Shown here: positions 16,117 to 25,266 of the stretch, one piece after another
Layout of the letters: each line of letters starts with the position of its first letter
Position numbering within the stretch: position 1 is the first letter of the stretch
Assembly (NCBI GenBank): GCA_964358855.1
Contig: CAYHQQ010000016.1
Span: 1-64,000, forward strand
DNA from: UBA2396 sp038042175
GTDB lineage: Bacteria; Planctomycetota; Phycisphaerae; Phycisphaerales; UBA1924
Length of the DNA stretch: 64,000 bases
Direction: 5' to 3'
The notes under the pieces: model-generated
Told to the model about the DNA's origin: nothing
Seen by the model: only the letters and a program-made list of their open reading frames with translations
Databases searched by the model: none
Position numbers and translations under genes: made by a program

Positions 16117-16785
16117 TCACGCCCGACGACGACGCGTCGCCACGAGTCCGCCCAGGCCCAGGAGGCACAGGGCGCCCGGCGTGGGGATGGTCGTGATGAC
16201 GGCATTGCCAAACGGGGCGGTGTCGGTGAACCACACGTTCACGCCCGTGGTCTGGAAGCCGAACTGGATGTGATGCCCCGCGTCGGCACTGGTCGCCAGG
16301 GTGATGCTGAACGCGCCGGGGGTCAGGGCCACGCTCGTCGTCGTGAACGACGAGTAGTCGGACGCGAAGTCCTTGATGAACGCGATGGTGCTGTGGGCGG
16401 CGGTGAACGAGTTGGTCATCACGAAGCCCTGGAACGTCAGGTTCGTGCCGACGTAGACGCCGGTGGTCTCCTGATAGAGGTTGGCCTCCATGATCTTGTT
16501 GCCCGCCTGCCCCGGGCCGCCGCCACCGATGTACCAGTAGGGGTTCGGATCGCCGATGGTGTTGGGCGAGAGCGTCAGCGTGTGAGCGCCGTCGTTGAAC
16601 GAGCTGTTCAAGTCGTTGGTGCCCCAAGGGCTGCCGAACTGGAACGCGCCGCCGTCGCCAGGAAGATTGAACACATTCATGTAACCCAGCCAGGTGGCCG
16701 ACGAGTCGCCCACGCCAACGACCTGGGCCTGAGCCGCCGAAGCCGCCACCAAACCCGCCAACGCAGCAATTCGAATCGATTTCAT
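16117..16785 (-). CDS. Secreted PEP-CTERM-like sorted protein
   Basis: The 222-residue protein has a clean Sec signal peptide (MKSIRIAALAGLVAASAAQAQ, cleavage after AQA). Its body contains aromatic/Gly-rich segments (WLGYMNVFNLPGDG, FGSPWGTNDLNSSF, LTLSPNTIGDPNPYWY, GNKIMEANLYQE) that I recognise as a family recurring in planctomycetes and verrucomicrobia. The C-terminus is a PEP-CTERM-like tail: IPTPGALCLLGLGGLVA then Arg-rich TRRRR. Such tails are processed by exosortase, and the protein then reaches the cell surface. No exosortase gene is in the window. A good terminator follows, and the upstream gap of 163 bp suggests its own promoter. Confidence 0.85.
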   Translation of the reverse strand: MKSIRIAALAGLVAASAAQAQVVGVGDSSATWLGYMNVFNLPGDGGAFQFGSPWGTNDLNSSFNDGAHTLTLSPNTIGDPNPYWYIGGGGPGQAGNKIMEANLYQETTGVYVGTNLTFQGFVMTNSFTAAHSTIAFIKDFASDYSSFTTTSVALTPGAFSITLATSADAGHHIQFGFQTTGVNVWFTDTAPFGNAVITTIPTPGALCLLGLGGLVATRRRRA

Positions 16786-16948
16786 ACGCTCTCTCCATCT
16801 CTGAAACGGTTGTCAAGACCACTGGAACACTTCAGTAACCTATCTGAAACAGCGGAGCACTTCAACTGATATTTCTGGAATTGGCAAATAATTGCAGGCG
16901 AAAACAGCGCCCGAGTCGGCATGTTCGTGCATAGTTAGGTATCTGCGT

Positions 16949-17440
16949 TCAGGATCCCCTTCGGTCCCCGTGGCAGCACAGGTCAATCACCACCACCGAC
17001 GCCAGAATCAGCACCGGGTCGAATCCAGCCGCGATCTCCACGCCGTAGGAGTCGGCCAGGGCGAACCAGCGTTTGGAGACCGTCGCGGCGATCTGCCCGT
17101 CAGCCCGCCGGAACTCGTACTCCATGTCGAGCAGATTCCCCGTTGCCTCGAGGTCGTCAGGGCCCGGCAAATCGACGTCGAACGTGCACTTGAAGAACGT
17201 GAACATGTGCTTGTGGACCGTGGTGGTCTGTCCGTCGCGCGTGATGTCGTACGTTTTGCCCAGCGTGAGCAGTCGCTGACGGATCCGGGCCAGCTCGTGT
17301 CCCTCCATGTCCTGGAACGAGAGCGAATCGCCAATCGACAGAGCTTTGCCGTCGACGTAGTACATCTCATGCCCGCGCTCGTCGCGGATGACGTAATCGT
17401 CGCCCAGGCAGAGCATCTTCTGTCGCATCTGGTAGATCAC
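16949..17440 (-). CDS. LURP-one-related family protein
   Basis: The best start is GTG at 17440: a strong AAGGAGA Shine-Dalgarno lies 7 nt upstream and the product (163 residues) then begins MIYQMRQKMLCLGDDYVI, as in the LURP-one family. The conserved positions GDSLSFQDMEGHELARIRQR, TYDITRDGQ and FKCTFDVDLPGPDDLEATGN are seen. The fold is a tubby-like 12-strand beta barrel around a hydrophobic helix (here FDPVLILASVVVIDL). Members may bind membrane lipids, but function in bacteria is unknown. It lies back-to-back with the permease gene at 17551. Confidence 0.85.
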   Translation of the reverse strand: MIYQMRQKMLCLGDDYVIRDERGHEMYYVDGKALSIGDSLSFQDMEGHELARIRQRLLTLGKTYDITRDGQTTTVHKHMFTFFKCTFDVDLPGPDDLEATGNLLDMEYEFRRADGQIAATVSKRWFALADSYGVEIAAGFDPVLILASVVVIDLCCHGDRRGS

Positions 17441-17550
17441 CGGGAGTCTCCTTGCATGGCGTGGCCCTCGCCCGCACGATACGCGACCCGATCCGCCCTT
17501 GGCCCCCGGGCGTTCATATGCTGACCACGAACGCACGCCGGGGCCGCTCC

Positions 17551-18744
17551 ATGATCAAGATCGCCATCCGCATGCTGCTGGGCGACACCACCAAGTGGTT
17601 GGGCGTCGTGCTGGGTGTCTTTCTCTGCACGTTCCTCATCACGCACATGCTCAGCCTCTTCACGGGGCTCATGGCCAGGAGCTACGCCCTGGTCACCGAC
17701 ATCCCCGCCGCCGACATCTGGGTGATGGACGCGGCCGTGCAGTATACCGACGAGCCCATCGGCCTCCCCGACACCGCCCTCTCCCGCGTGCGTGGCATCC
17801 CCGGCGTCGCCTGGGCCGTCCCGCTGCACACGTCGACGCTGCGGGCCCGCCTCCCCAGCGGCGCTTTCCAGGCGGTGCTTCTGGTGGGCGTCGATGACGC
17901 GACGCTCCTGGGTGCACCCACCGAAATCCTCGGCGCGACGCCCTGGATCCTGCGCGAGGCCGACACGGGCATCGTCGACACAACCTCCGCCCACACGCTC
18001 TTGCAGCTCCCCGTCCAAATCGCCCTGCACGAGCCCGGGTATCACGAGCTCGATCTCTCGGGGCCCAAGCGTCCGCTGAGGCCCGGCGATGAGCTCCTGA
18101 TCAACGACCACCGCGTGGTGGTGGGGGCGCTGGCCGAGCTTGGCTCGCGGTTTCTCTCCAAGCCCATCGTCTACACCACCTACTCGCGGGCGGTGGCGAT
18201 CTCCCCGCCCCAGCGCAACCTTCTCTCCTTCGTGCTGGTGAAGGCCGCCCCGGGCGTCGATCACGCCGGGCTCTGCCGGGCCATCATCACCTCGACGGGC
18301 CTGCGGGCCCGCACCGCCGCCCAGTTCTCCGACGACACGTACTGGTACTACGTCGAGACCACCGGCGTCGTGAAACGCATCGGCATGATCGTGGGGATCG
18401 GCGTGCTCACCGGCGTCTCGGTCAGCGCCCTCCTGCTTTACCTCTTCACCAACGAGAACCTGCGGTACTACGCGGTGCTCAAGACCCTGGGCGCCACCGA
18501 CTCGGTTGTCCTGCGGATGATCGTAGTGCAGGCCCTCCTGGCCTGCTCCACCGGCTATGGCCTGGGCGTGGGTTTCTCCGCAGGCGTCGGCACGCTCATC
18601 AAGTCCGACGCCATGCCCTACTCCCTGGTGCCGCTCACGCTGCTCTTCTCCGCGTGCGCGGTCCTGTTCGTGGGCGTGATCGCGGCCGCCTTGAGCGCCC
18701 ACCGCCTCGTGCGCCTCGAGACCGGCGCGGTGTTCAAGAACTGA
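17551..18744 (+). CDS. FtsX-like ABC transporter permease
   Basis: Starting at the ATG at 17551 (MIKIAIRMLLGDTTKWLG) the product is 397 residues. It has the MacB/DevC-type layout: one N-terminal membrane helix (about 13-35), a periplasmic domain of some 220 residues (IPAADIWVMD onward), then three C-terminal helices (KRIGMIVGIGVLTGVSVSALLL, RMIVVQALLACSTGYGLGVGF, LVPLTLLFSACAVLFVGVIAA). The cytoplasmic loop YYAVLKTLGATDSVVLRM is the typical FtsX coupling loop. Such permeases need an ATPase partner, and none is adjacent. An earlier Met at 17518 would add 11 residues. Confidence 0.88.
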   Translation: MIKIAIRMLLGDTTKWLGVVLGVFLCTFLITHMLSLFTGLMARSYALVTDIPAADIWVMDAAVQYTDEPIGLPDTALSRVRGIPGVAWAVPLHTSTLRARLPSGAFQAVLLVGVDDATLLGAPTEILGATPWILREADTGIVDTTSAHTLLQLPVQIALHEPGYHELDLSGPKRPLRPGDELLINDHRVVVGALAELGSRFLSKPIVYTTYSRAVAISPPQRNLLSFVLVKAAPGVDHAGLCRAIITSTGLRARTAAQFSDDTYWYYVETTGVVKRIGMIVGIGVLTGVSVSALLLYLFTNENLRYYAVLKTLGATDSVVLRMIVVQALLACSTGYGLGVGFSAGVGTLIKSDAMPYSLVPLTLLFSACAVLFVGVIAAALSAHRLVRLETGAVFKN

Positions 18745-18761
18745 CCGCCTACTCTCGCGCC

Positions 18762-19598
18762 GTGCACGCCCAGAGCAACCACCCCGGACTCATCTCCTCG
18801 CGCATCCTGAGCCGGCTTGGCGTGCCCCACGCCTTCACCACCCGTGTCGGAGGCGTCTCCTCCGTCCCTTTCGACTCCTTCAACTTCGGTAACCCGGGTG
18901 AGCTTCCCCCCGGTGTCGCCCGCGATCCCAAGTGCAACATCGAGCGGAACTTCCAGATCGTGCTGGACGCTTTGGGATGCCACGCCCGGCGGATCGTGCA
19001 GGTCCATCAGGTGCACGGCCCGGAGGTCCTTGTTGAACAGAGCCGCGAGCGTCAGCGAGCGAATCAATCGCTCGCTGACGCTCGCGGAACTGTGGTTTGG
19101 GGCGACGTGAAGGCCGACGCGATCGTCACCGACGATCCTTCGTGCGTCGTTGCGGTTCGCGTCGCCGACTGCTGCCCGGTCCTTCTCGCCTCGGTCGATG
19201 GCAGAGTTGTCGCGGCTGTCCACGCGGGCTGGCGCGGCGTCATCGCCGGGGTTGCGACCGCGGCCGTCGCGCAGATGCGTCTTCTGGGCGCCGGCGAGAT
19301 CGTCGCCGCGATCGGGCCTTGCATCTCCGCCGCTCACTTCGAGGTCGGCCCGGAGGTGCTGTCGGAGTTTCGCAGGATCTTCGGCGACGCGGCGCCGGTC
19401 GCCCGCGAGTCACCCCAGACGGGCAAGGGGCACGTCGACCTGCGTGCGGCTCTGGCGTTGCAAATGCGCCAGTCGGGCGTCGAGCGGGCCGATGTCCTGC
19501 CGGGGTGCACGCACGCCGACGAATCGCTCTACTTCTCGCACCGGCGCGACCGTGGTCTTACCGGACGCATGATCGGCCTCATCGGCCCACGGGCCTGA
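18762..19598 (+). CDS. YfiH/laccase-domain (Cu-oxidase_4) protein with repeat insertion
   Basis: From GTG 18762, 18 bp after the permease stop, the product is 278 residues. Family hallmarks are FTTRVGGVSS, QVHQVHGPEVL, VRVADCCPVLL, AAVHAGWRGVIAGV and AAIGPCISAAHFEVG, and the His/Cys zinc site residues are all there. Members act as purine nucleoside phosphorylase/adenosine deaminase-like enzymes, with a peptidoglycan-editing role proposed for some. Between the histidine motif and the ADAIVTD motif sits a palindromic repeat (19039-19087) translated in frame as SRERQRANQSLADAR, lengthening a surface loop. It may be in an operon with the permease. Confidence 0.88.
   Translation: MHAQSNHPGLISSRILSRLGVPHAFTTRVGGVSSVPFDSFNFGNPGELPPGVARDPKCNIERNFQIVLDALGCHARRIVQVHQVHGPEVLVEQSRERQRANQSLADARGTVVWGDVKADAIVTDDPSCVVAVRVADCCPVLLASVDGRVVAAVHAGWRGVIAGVATAAVAQMRLLGAGEIVAAIGPCISAAHFEVGPEVLSEFRRIFGDAAPVARESPQTGKGHVDLRAALALQMRQSGVERADVLPGCTHADESLYFSHRRDRGLTGRMIGLIGPRA
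19039..19087. repeat. Palindromic repeat family B inside a gene
   Basis: Perfect 20-bp arms (19043-19062, CCGCGAGCGTCAGCGAGCGA; 19068-19087) flank a 5-nt loop ATCAA. The left side extends to CAGAG, as in the copies at 31805-31975. The 45-bp palindrome is exactly 15 codons and keeps the laccase-domain reading frame open. Confidence 0.88.
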
Positions 19599-19605
19599 CC
19601 CAGCC

Positions 19606-21105
19606 TCACTCGTCCTGGCTGGTTTCCTTCCACCGCACGACCTTCAGAAGTGTCTGAATCTCCGCCTCGATCGCCCCGTAGTCGTACCCCGTGAGCCCGC
19701 TGGCCGTCGACCCTAGCGGACGCGCCGTGGCGTACACATCGGTCAGGGGCACGACGTTCGCATAGCCGGTGTCGATCCCGATCGACCCGCTCTTGAGCGA
19801 GAAGTCGCCGGTGCCGGGGTCGTTAAAGACGGGCGCCTGGGACGTGCTGAGGCCCACGACGCTGGCCGCGTGGATGTACGAGGAGATGATGGCGGAGTTG
19901 GACGAGCCCGAGTGCGAGTCGCCTTTGTGCGAGTCGCCTTTCTTCGATTCGCTCTTGTGGGTCTCTCGCGAGCCGCCCGCGATGGTGATCCCGCTCTCGA
20001 TCTCGCCCAGCAGCTTTCCCTCGGGCGAGTACATGTAGAGCCCGATGTACGAGTCGCAGTTGATGTTGTTGCTCACGGTGCACGACTTGGTCGAGTAGGT
20101 GTACGCGTAGGTCGCGTAGAGGCAGTTGGTAGCGGTGTTGTTGGCGACGACAGTGGTGTGCTTCCCGCCGTAGGCGTACGCGTAGATGCCGATGTAGGCG
20201 TCGCTGACGATGTTGTTCTGGACCGTGAGCGTGCAGGCGGTGCTCCCGCCCACCATGGCGATGAGCCCGTAGCAATAGCTCGCGTTGCCGTTGATGCTGG
20301 CGATCGAGCCGGACTTGAACTTCGACTTGGCGTAGAGCCCGCTGTTCATCAGGAAGCGGTTGCCCGTCACGGTCATCGTGTTCCCCGACGACGCGTAGAG
20401 ATACGTGCAGTGCCCCGAGGTCGCCGATCGCAGGAAGTCGCAGTCGGTCATCTCAAAGTCGGAGATGTAGTAGGCGTACACGCCAAAGCCCGTCGGCACG
20501 TTGAACGTGCACCCGTCAAGAAGCAGGCCCGTCACCTCCGGCGGCTTCCCCTTGTAGTTCGAGGGAAGCGTGGCGTACACGCTCATCTGTGCCTGCCCGG
20601 TGAAGGTGAGATACTTGAACTGCCAGTACTCGCACTCGGACATGTTCAGCCCGTAGTTCTTGCCGGTGCCCAGGATCGTCACCGCCTCCGCCTTGTCGCC
20701 CGTCAGCGTTCCGCTGAAGTCACCCACGATGGTGTTGGGGTTGCCACTGGTGCCCTTCTGGGTCGCCTTGGTGAACGTCAGCTCCTCGTTGTAGCTCCCC
20801 GGGCCCACAACGATCATCGTGCCGGACTTCTTGGTCGCCCCGATCGCTTTCTGGATCGTCTTGAACGCCTTGGACGGCGTGCTCCCGTCATTGGAATCAC
20901 TGCCCGTCTTGCGGACGTACAGGTTCGTCTTGCTCGAACCAAACTCCTTGTCGAAGGCTGTCTTCTTGGTCGTCATCTGGTCCGCCCGGCGCTGCGCCGC
21001 GGTCTTGGATGCTTCCAGCATCTCCTCGCCCAGAGCCAAAGAGCCCGGACACGCCACCATCGCGACAAGCACCGCGGCCACAAGAGCGATCGATCTGATC
21101 TTCAT
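19606..21105 (-). CDS. Secreted right-handed beta-helix protein
   Basis: The ATG at 21105 has an AGGAG Shine-Dalgarno and opens a signal peptide (MKIRSIALVAAVLVAMVACP...), giving 499 residues. After a short helical region the motif NLYVRKTGSDSNDGSTPSKA then FKTIQKAI marks the DUF1565/pectate-lyase-type parallel beta-helix start. Many beta-helix coils with N-x-x and Tyr stacks follow (YIGIYAYAYGG, VVANNTATNCLYATYAY). A Ser/Lys/His-rich insertion (about 19905-19975) interrupts the helix. The end GLTGYDYGAIEAE is the usual last coil of such proteins. It is probably extracellular and carbohydrate-related; the substrate is unknown. Its 3' end faces the laccase-domain gene with 7 bp between stops. 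Confidence 0.85.
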   Translation of the reverse strand: MKIRSIALVAAVLVAMVACPGSLALGEEMLEASKTAAQRRADQMTTKKTAFDKEFGSSKTNLYVRKTGSDSNDGSTPSKAFKTIQKAIGATKKSGTMIVVGPGSYNEELTFTKATQKGTSGNPNTIVGDFSGTLTGDKAEAVTILGTGKNYGLNMSECEYWQFKYLTFTGQAQMSVYATLPSNYKGKPPEVTGLLLDGCTFNVPTGFGVYAYYISDFEMTDCDFLRSATSGHCTYLYASSGNTMTVTGNRFLMNSGLYAKSKFKSGSIASINGNASYCYGLIAMVGGSTACTLTVQNNIVSDAYIGIYAYAYGGKHTTVVANNTATNCLYATYAYTYSTKSCTVSNNINCDSYIGLYMYSPEGKLLGEIESGITIAGGSRETHKSESKKGDSHKGDSHSGSSNSAIISSYIHAASVVGLSTSQAPVFNDPGTGDFSLKSGSIGIDTGYANVVPLTDVYATARPLGSTASGLTGYDYGAIEAEIQTLLKVVRWKETSQDE

Positions 21106-21189
21106 GAGAAGTTCTCCTGAACAATCAGTCATCGGCACGGGACCACCCCGAACTTCCTCCAGAGCCCCCCGCACGCCCCACCTTGTTGG

Positions 21190-23064
21190 TTATCGTGCCG
21201 GCCCCGACGACTTCAGGGACTCGGTGATCGAGATCTCCTGCAGCCGAAGGCTCAGGCGGTCGAGCGATTCCTTGGTCCGATAGAACGCGTCGGCATCCAC
21301 CGACCGCCAGTCGCCCCTGGCGCGCTCGACCAGCTCCCGCAGCTGGGCGATCGCCGCGTCCAGGCTCGCCGCGTACGCACCCTCCAGCGACCCGCGATGT
21401 CGCTCCAGCCGCTCGGTGATCCACTTGAGGTCAAGCGTGCTGTTGGTCACCAAGTCCGCCACCCGATGGTGCGACATGTCCTCCCGGGCGTGCACCAGGC
21501 TCTCACGCTCCATCCGATCGACCTCGTCGCGCGTCAATCCGTGGTTGGGCACCACCTGCAGCTCCGCCCGCTTGCCGCTGCGCCGCTCGCTCGCCGAGAC
21601 CTGCAGCACCCCGCTGGCGTCCACCAGAAACTCCACCTCGAGCTGCGGCACGCCCGCGGGCATCGGCGGAATCCCGCGCAGGTGAAACACGCCCAGGCTC
21701 CGGCAATCCGCCGCCATCTCGCGCTCCCCCTGCAAAACGTTGATCTTGATCGAGGTCTGCCCGTCGACCTGCGTGCTGAACATCTCCCGGGCCCGCGTGG
21801 GCACCGTCGTGTTGCGCATCACGATCTTCGACGCCGTCCCGTTCGCCGACTCGATCCCCAGCGAGAGTGGGATCACGTCCAGGAGCAGCGACCCCCTCGA
21901 CGTGCCCGACAACAGCGAGGCCTGCACCGCGGCCCCCAGAGCAACCGCCTCGTCGGGATTGATCGCGGTGTAGGGCGTCAATCCAAACGCCTCGCCGACC
22001 CTGCGCCGGACCAGCGGCGTGCGCGTCATGCCGCCCACGAGCACCACCGCGTCGATGGGCGTGTCGCCCAGCCGCGCATCACGCACCGCGCGCCCGCAAG
22101 CGTCGATCGTTCGATCCACCAGCGGCGAGATCAACCGCTCAAAGTCCTCGCGCGTCACCATCCGTCGATACTCCGCGTGCGGCGGCGGAAGCGCGACCAC
22201 CGCCTCGACGCCCTCGACCTCCGAAAGCGCAATCTTCACCCGCTCGCCTTCCGCTCGCAATCGCGCGACGAGCGCCGCATCGGGCTTCCCCATCCCCAGC
22301 GTCGCCAGCTCGCCCGCGAAGAGCCCCACGAGCAGTTGATCCACGTCGTCGCCGCCCAGATGCGTGTCGCCCGCGGTCGAGAGCACCTGAAAGAAAGCCG
22401 TCGCATCCGCTTCCTTCGCCGGCGTCAGCCTCAGGATCGAGACGTCAAAGGTTCCCCCGCCCAGATCAAAGACCGCGACGACGCGGGTCTTGGCCCCGGC
22501 GAGTCTCGACGTGCCCAGCCCGTACGCGAGCGCCGCCGCCGTCGGCTCGTTGACGATACGCACGACGTCAAGACCTGCGAGGCGACCGGCGTCCCTGGTC
22601 GCTTGACGCTGCGCATCGTCGAAGTACGCGGGCACCGTGACCACAGCCTTGGTCACCGGGATACCCAGCACCCGCTCGGCCCGCCCCTTGAGGCTTCGCA
22701 GGATGACACCCGAAACCTCCTGCGGACTCACAACCTTCCCCCCGGGCAACTCGATCCTCGCCGTGTCGCTCGCGCCGGCAACCACCCGGAAAGGCAGGTA
22801 CGGCAGGTCCGCCCCCGCATCGGCGATCGATCGACCCATCAGACGCTTGACGCTCGAGATCGTCGCCCCCGCAAACTGGGCCGCGCCCCGCCTCGCTTCA
22901 TCGCCCACCAACGGCTCACCGGCCCCGAATCGCACCACGCTGGGCACCATCGCCCTTCCGCCATCCTCAACGAGCACACGCGGCCCGCTCTGATCGCAGA
23001 ACGCGACCAGGCTGTTGGTGGTGCCCAGATCAATCCCGACAATGACATCCCGCAGGTCGGCCAT
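21190..23064 (-). CDS. hscA: Hsp70-family chaperone, HscA-like
   Basis: The start at 23064 (MADLRDVIVGIDLGTTNS) yields 624 residues, the size of HscA rather than DnaK. The Hsp70 signatures are present: GIDLGTTNSLVAF, VVTVPAYFDDAQRQATRDAG, NEPTAAALAYGLG, FDLGGGTFDVSIL and VVLVGGMTRTPLVR. The substrate domain has SLLLDVIPLSLGIES and the C-terminus lacks the long acidic DnaK tail. HscA works with HscB to hand Fe-S clusters from the IscU scaffold. An HscB-like gene lies 12 kb away at 35191, while IscU, IscS and ferredoxin genes are not in the window. A generic second DnaK paralogue is the alternative. Confidence 0.82.
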   Translation of the reverse strand: MADLRDVIVGIDLGTTNSLVAFCDQSGPRVLVEDGGRAMVPSVVRFGAGEPLVGDEARRGAAQFAGATISSVKRLMGRSIADAGADLPYLPFRVVAGASDTARIELPGGKVVSPQEVSGVILRSLKGRAERVLGIPVTKAVVTVPAYFDDAQRQATRDAGRLAGLDVVRIVNEPTAAALAYGLGTSRLAGAKTRVVAVFDLGGGTFDVSILRLTPAKEADATAFFQVLSTAGDTHLGGDDVDQLLVGLFAGELATLGMGKPDAALVARLRAEGERVKIALSEVEGVEAVVALPPPHAEYRRMVTREDFERLISPLVDRTIDACGRAVRDARLGDTPIDAVVLVGGMTRTPLVRRRVGEAFGLTPYTAINPDEAVALGAAVQASLLSGTSRGSLLLDVIPLSLGIESANGTASKIVMRNTTVPTRAREMFSTQVDGQTSIKINVLQGEREMAADCRSLGVFHLRGIPPMPAGVPQLEVEFLVDASGVLQVSASERRSGKRAELQVVPNHGLTRDEVDRMERESLVHAREDMSHHRVADLVTNSTLDLKWITERLERHRGSLEGAYAASLDAAIAQLRELVERARGDWRSVDADAFYRTKESLDRLSLRLQEISITESLKSSGPAR

Positions 23065-23263
23065 GCCGGACGATAGCACCCGAGCGAAAAAACCACCCAG
23101 GCGCCGTTCTCCCGTCGCCCGCGGAACCGCAAATCCCCCCGAAAAACACTCCGATTCCGGCCAGAACCGCGCAAACCCGGATGCGAGTTCTATGATTGCC
23201 CTTGGGGCCCTCTCCCTCGCCCTATCAAACGCCGTTTCCCCTCGCCCTCCTCCGGACCCGTTC

Positions 23264-25261
23264 ATGCCCATCCTGACCGCCACCAACGTCTCCCATCACT
23301 TCGGTCAGAGGATGATCCTCGACAAGCTGTCGCTCACCATCGAGCCCGGGCAGCGTCTGGGTATCGTCGGACGCAACGGGTGCGGCAAGAGCACGTTCCT
23401 CAAGATCATGGCCGGGATCATGAAGTGCGACACCGGCTCGATCGCGCTCCAGCGGGGCAGCCGCGTCGGATACCTGCACCAGGACTTCACACTCGACCCC
23501 ACCGACACGCTCCGCGGCGCGGCCGAGGCCGCGTTCGAGGGCCTCCACGACCTCCACAAGCAGCTCAACGACGTCTACCACCACATGGGCGATGAGGGCG
23601 CCGACATCGACAAACTGCTCAAGAAGCAGGCGCAGCTCGAGACCGAGATCGAAGCCGCAGGCGGATACGAGGTCGACCACAAGATCGACGCCGTCCTCCA
23701 CGGCCTGGGCTTCGTCGATTCCCAGTTCGAGGTCCCCGTCACCGGCCTCTCGGGCGGCCAGAAGGGTCGCGTGTCGCTGGCCAAGCTGCTGCTGACCGAG
23801 CCCGACGTCCTTCTTCTCGACGAACCGACAAACCATTTGGATATCGACGGGCGCCTGTGGCTCGAGGATTTCCTCAAGAACGAGTTCAAGGGCGCGGTTG
23901 TCATGATCAGCCACGATCGCTATTTGCTCGATCGCGTCGTGACGAGCATCGTCGAGATCGAGCAGGGGCGGCTCATCGAGTACCCCGGCAACTACATGGC
24001 CTTCCGCGAGATCCGCGCCCAGCGCCGTCTGACGCAGATGCGGGCGTACGACAACCAGCAGGCCCAGTTCAAGAAGGAAAAAGAGTTCATCCTCAAGTAC
24101 AAGGCTGGCCAGCGCGCCCAGCAGGCCAAAGGACGCCAGGCCAAGCTCACGCGTGCGATCGAGGGCTCCGACCTCGAGCGCCCCATCGAGCTCGAATCAT
24201 TCCGGCTCGAACTTCCCAAGGCCGAGCGATCCGGCGACATGGTCTTCTCGGGGCGGGGCATTTCCAAGAAATACCGGGCCGACGACGGCACCGACAAGGT
24301 GCTCTTCAAGGACCTGGACATCCAGATCAGCCGCGGCGAGCGGTGGGGGATCCTGGGCCCCAACGGCGCGGGCAAAACAACGCTCGTGAGGGTGCTCCTG
24401 GGCGAGATCCCGCCCGACGAAGGCATCGTGCAGATCGGCTCGCGCGTCTCGATCGGCCACTTCAAGCAGACCCACGAGCACATCGACCACTCGCTCCAGG
24501 TCTACCGATACATCCAGGACATCATCAAGAAGGAATGCCCCGGCTCGACCTACAGCGAGCAGCAGGCCCGCGACCTCGCCGGCGCGTTCCTGCTCGGCGG
24601 CGCGGATCAGGATCGCGAGATGGGCTCACTCTCCGGCGGCGAACGAGCCCGCGCGGTCCTCGCCGGTCTTTTGGCCTCCGCGAAAAACCTCCTCGTGCTC
24701 GACGAGCCGACCAACCACCTCGATATCCCTAGCGCCGAGCGCCTCGAAGATGCCCTGACACCCGGCGAGGATGACGAAGACGGCTACCACGGCACCATGA
24801 TCTTGATCACCCACGACCGCGCCCTGCTCGACGCGACGTGCGACCACCTGGTCGTGCTCGACGGAAACGGCGGGGCCAAGGTCTTCGTCGGCACCTACGC
24901 CGATTGGGTCGTGCGCGAGAAAAAGGAACGCCACCTCGACGCCCAGATCGCCGCGGGCGCCAAGGAACGCAAGGAGCGCGAGGAAGCCCGTCTCCGCAAG
25001 GCCGAGGAAGACAAAAAGGCCGCCCAGCGCCAGAAGCAGGCCTCCAACCCCGCCGCCGACAAGATGTCGAAGATGAAGACCGACCAGATCGAGAAACGCA
25101 TCGCCGAGATCGACAAGCGCATCAAGCAGATCGACGCCGACATCACCGCGGGCGATGTCTGGAAGGACCAGGCCAAAATGAGCCGTCTGGGCGCCGAGCG
25201 CCAGAAACTCGCCGCCGAACTCGAGCCCCTGGAGATGGAATACTTCTCGCGGGGCGGTTGA
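23264..25261 (+). CDS. ABC-F family ATPase (Uup/YheS type)
   Basis: From ATG 23264 (MPILTATNVSHHFGQR) the protein has 665 residues with two ABC domains and no membrane segments. Domain 1: Walker A GRNGCGKST, signature LSGGQKGRVSLAKLLL, Walker B LLLDEPTNHLDI. Domain 2: GPNGAGKTT, LSGGERARAVLAGLLA, LVLDEPTNHLDI. The interdomain linker is charged and helical (RAQQAKGRQAKLTRAIEG), and the C-terminus is a long coiled coil rich in Lys/Glu (about 575-660) as in Uup. ABC-F proteins act on ribosomes to relieve stalling or mediate drug resistance; Uup also affects DNA transposon excision. Divergent from hscA with about 200 bp between starts. Confidence 0.93.
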   Translation: MPILTATNVSHHFGQRMILDKLSLTIEPGQRLGIVGRNGCGKSTFLKIMAGIMKCDTGSIALQRGSRVGYLHQDFTLDPTDTLRGAAEAAFEGLHDLHKQLNDVYHHMGDEGADIDKLLKKQAQLETEIEAAGGYEVDHKIDAVLHGLGFVDSQFEVPVTGLSGGQKGRVSLAKLLLTEPDVLLLDEPTNHLDIDGRLWLEDFLKNEFKGAVVMISHDRYLLDRVVTSIVEIEQGRLIEYPGNYMAFREIRAQRRLTQMRAYDNQQAQFKKEKEFILKYKAGQRAQQAKGRQAKLTRAIEGSDLERPIELESFRLELPKAERSGDMVFSGRGISKKYRADDGTDKVLFKDLDIQISRGERWGILGPNGAGKTTLVRVLLGEIPPDEGIVQIGSRVSIGHFKQTHEHIDHSLQVYRYIQDIIKKECPGSTYSEQQARDLAGAFLLGGADQDREMGSLSGGERARAVLAGLLASAKNLLVLDEPTNHLDIPSAERLEDALTPGEDDEDGYHGTMILITHDRALLDATCDHLVVLDGNGGAKVFVGTYADWVVREKKERHLDAQIAAGAKERKEREEARLRKAEEDKKAAQRQKQASNPAADKMSKMKTDQIEKRIAEIDKRIKQIDADITAGDVWKDQAKMSRLGAERQKLAAELEPLEMEYFSRGG

Positions 25262-25266
25262 GGCGG

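Noticed and set aside
21397..23076. Long open frame antisense to the Hsp70 gene
   Set aside because: Arg/His/Pro-rich shadow with no motif; the Hsp70 signatures on the other strand are complete.
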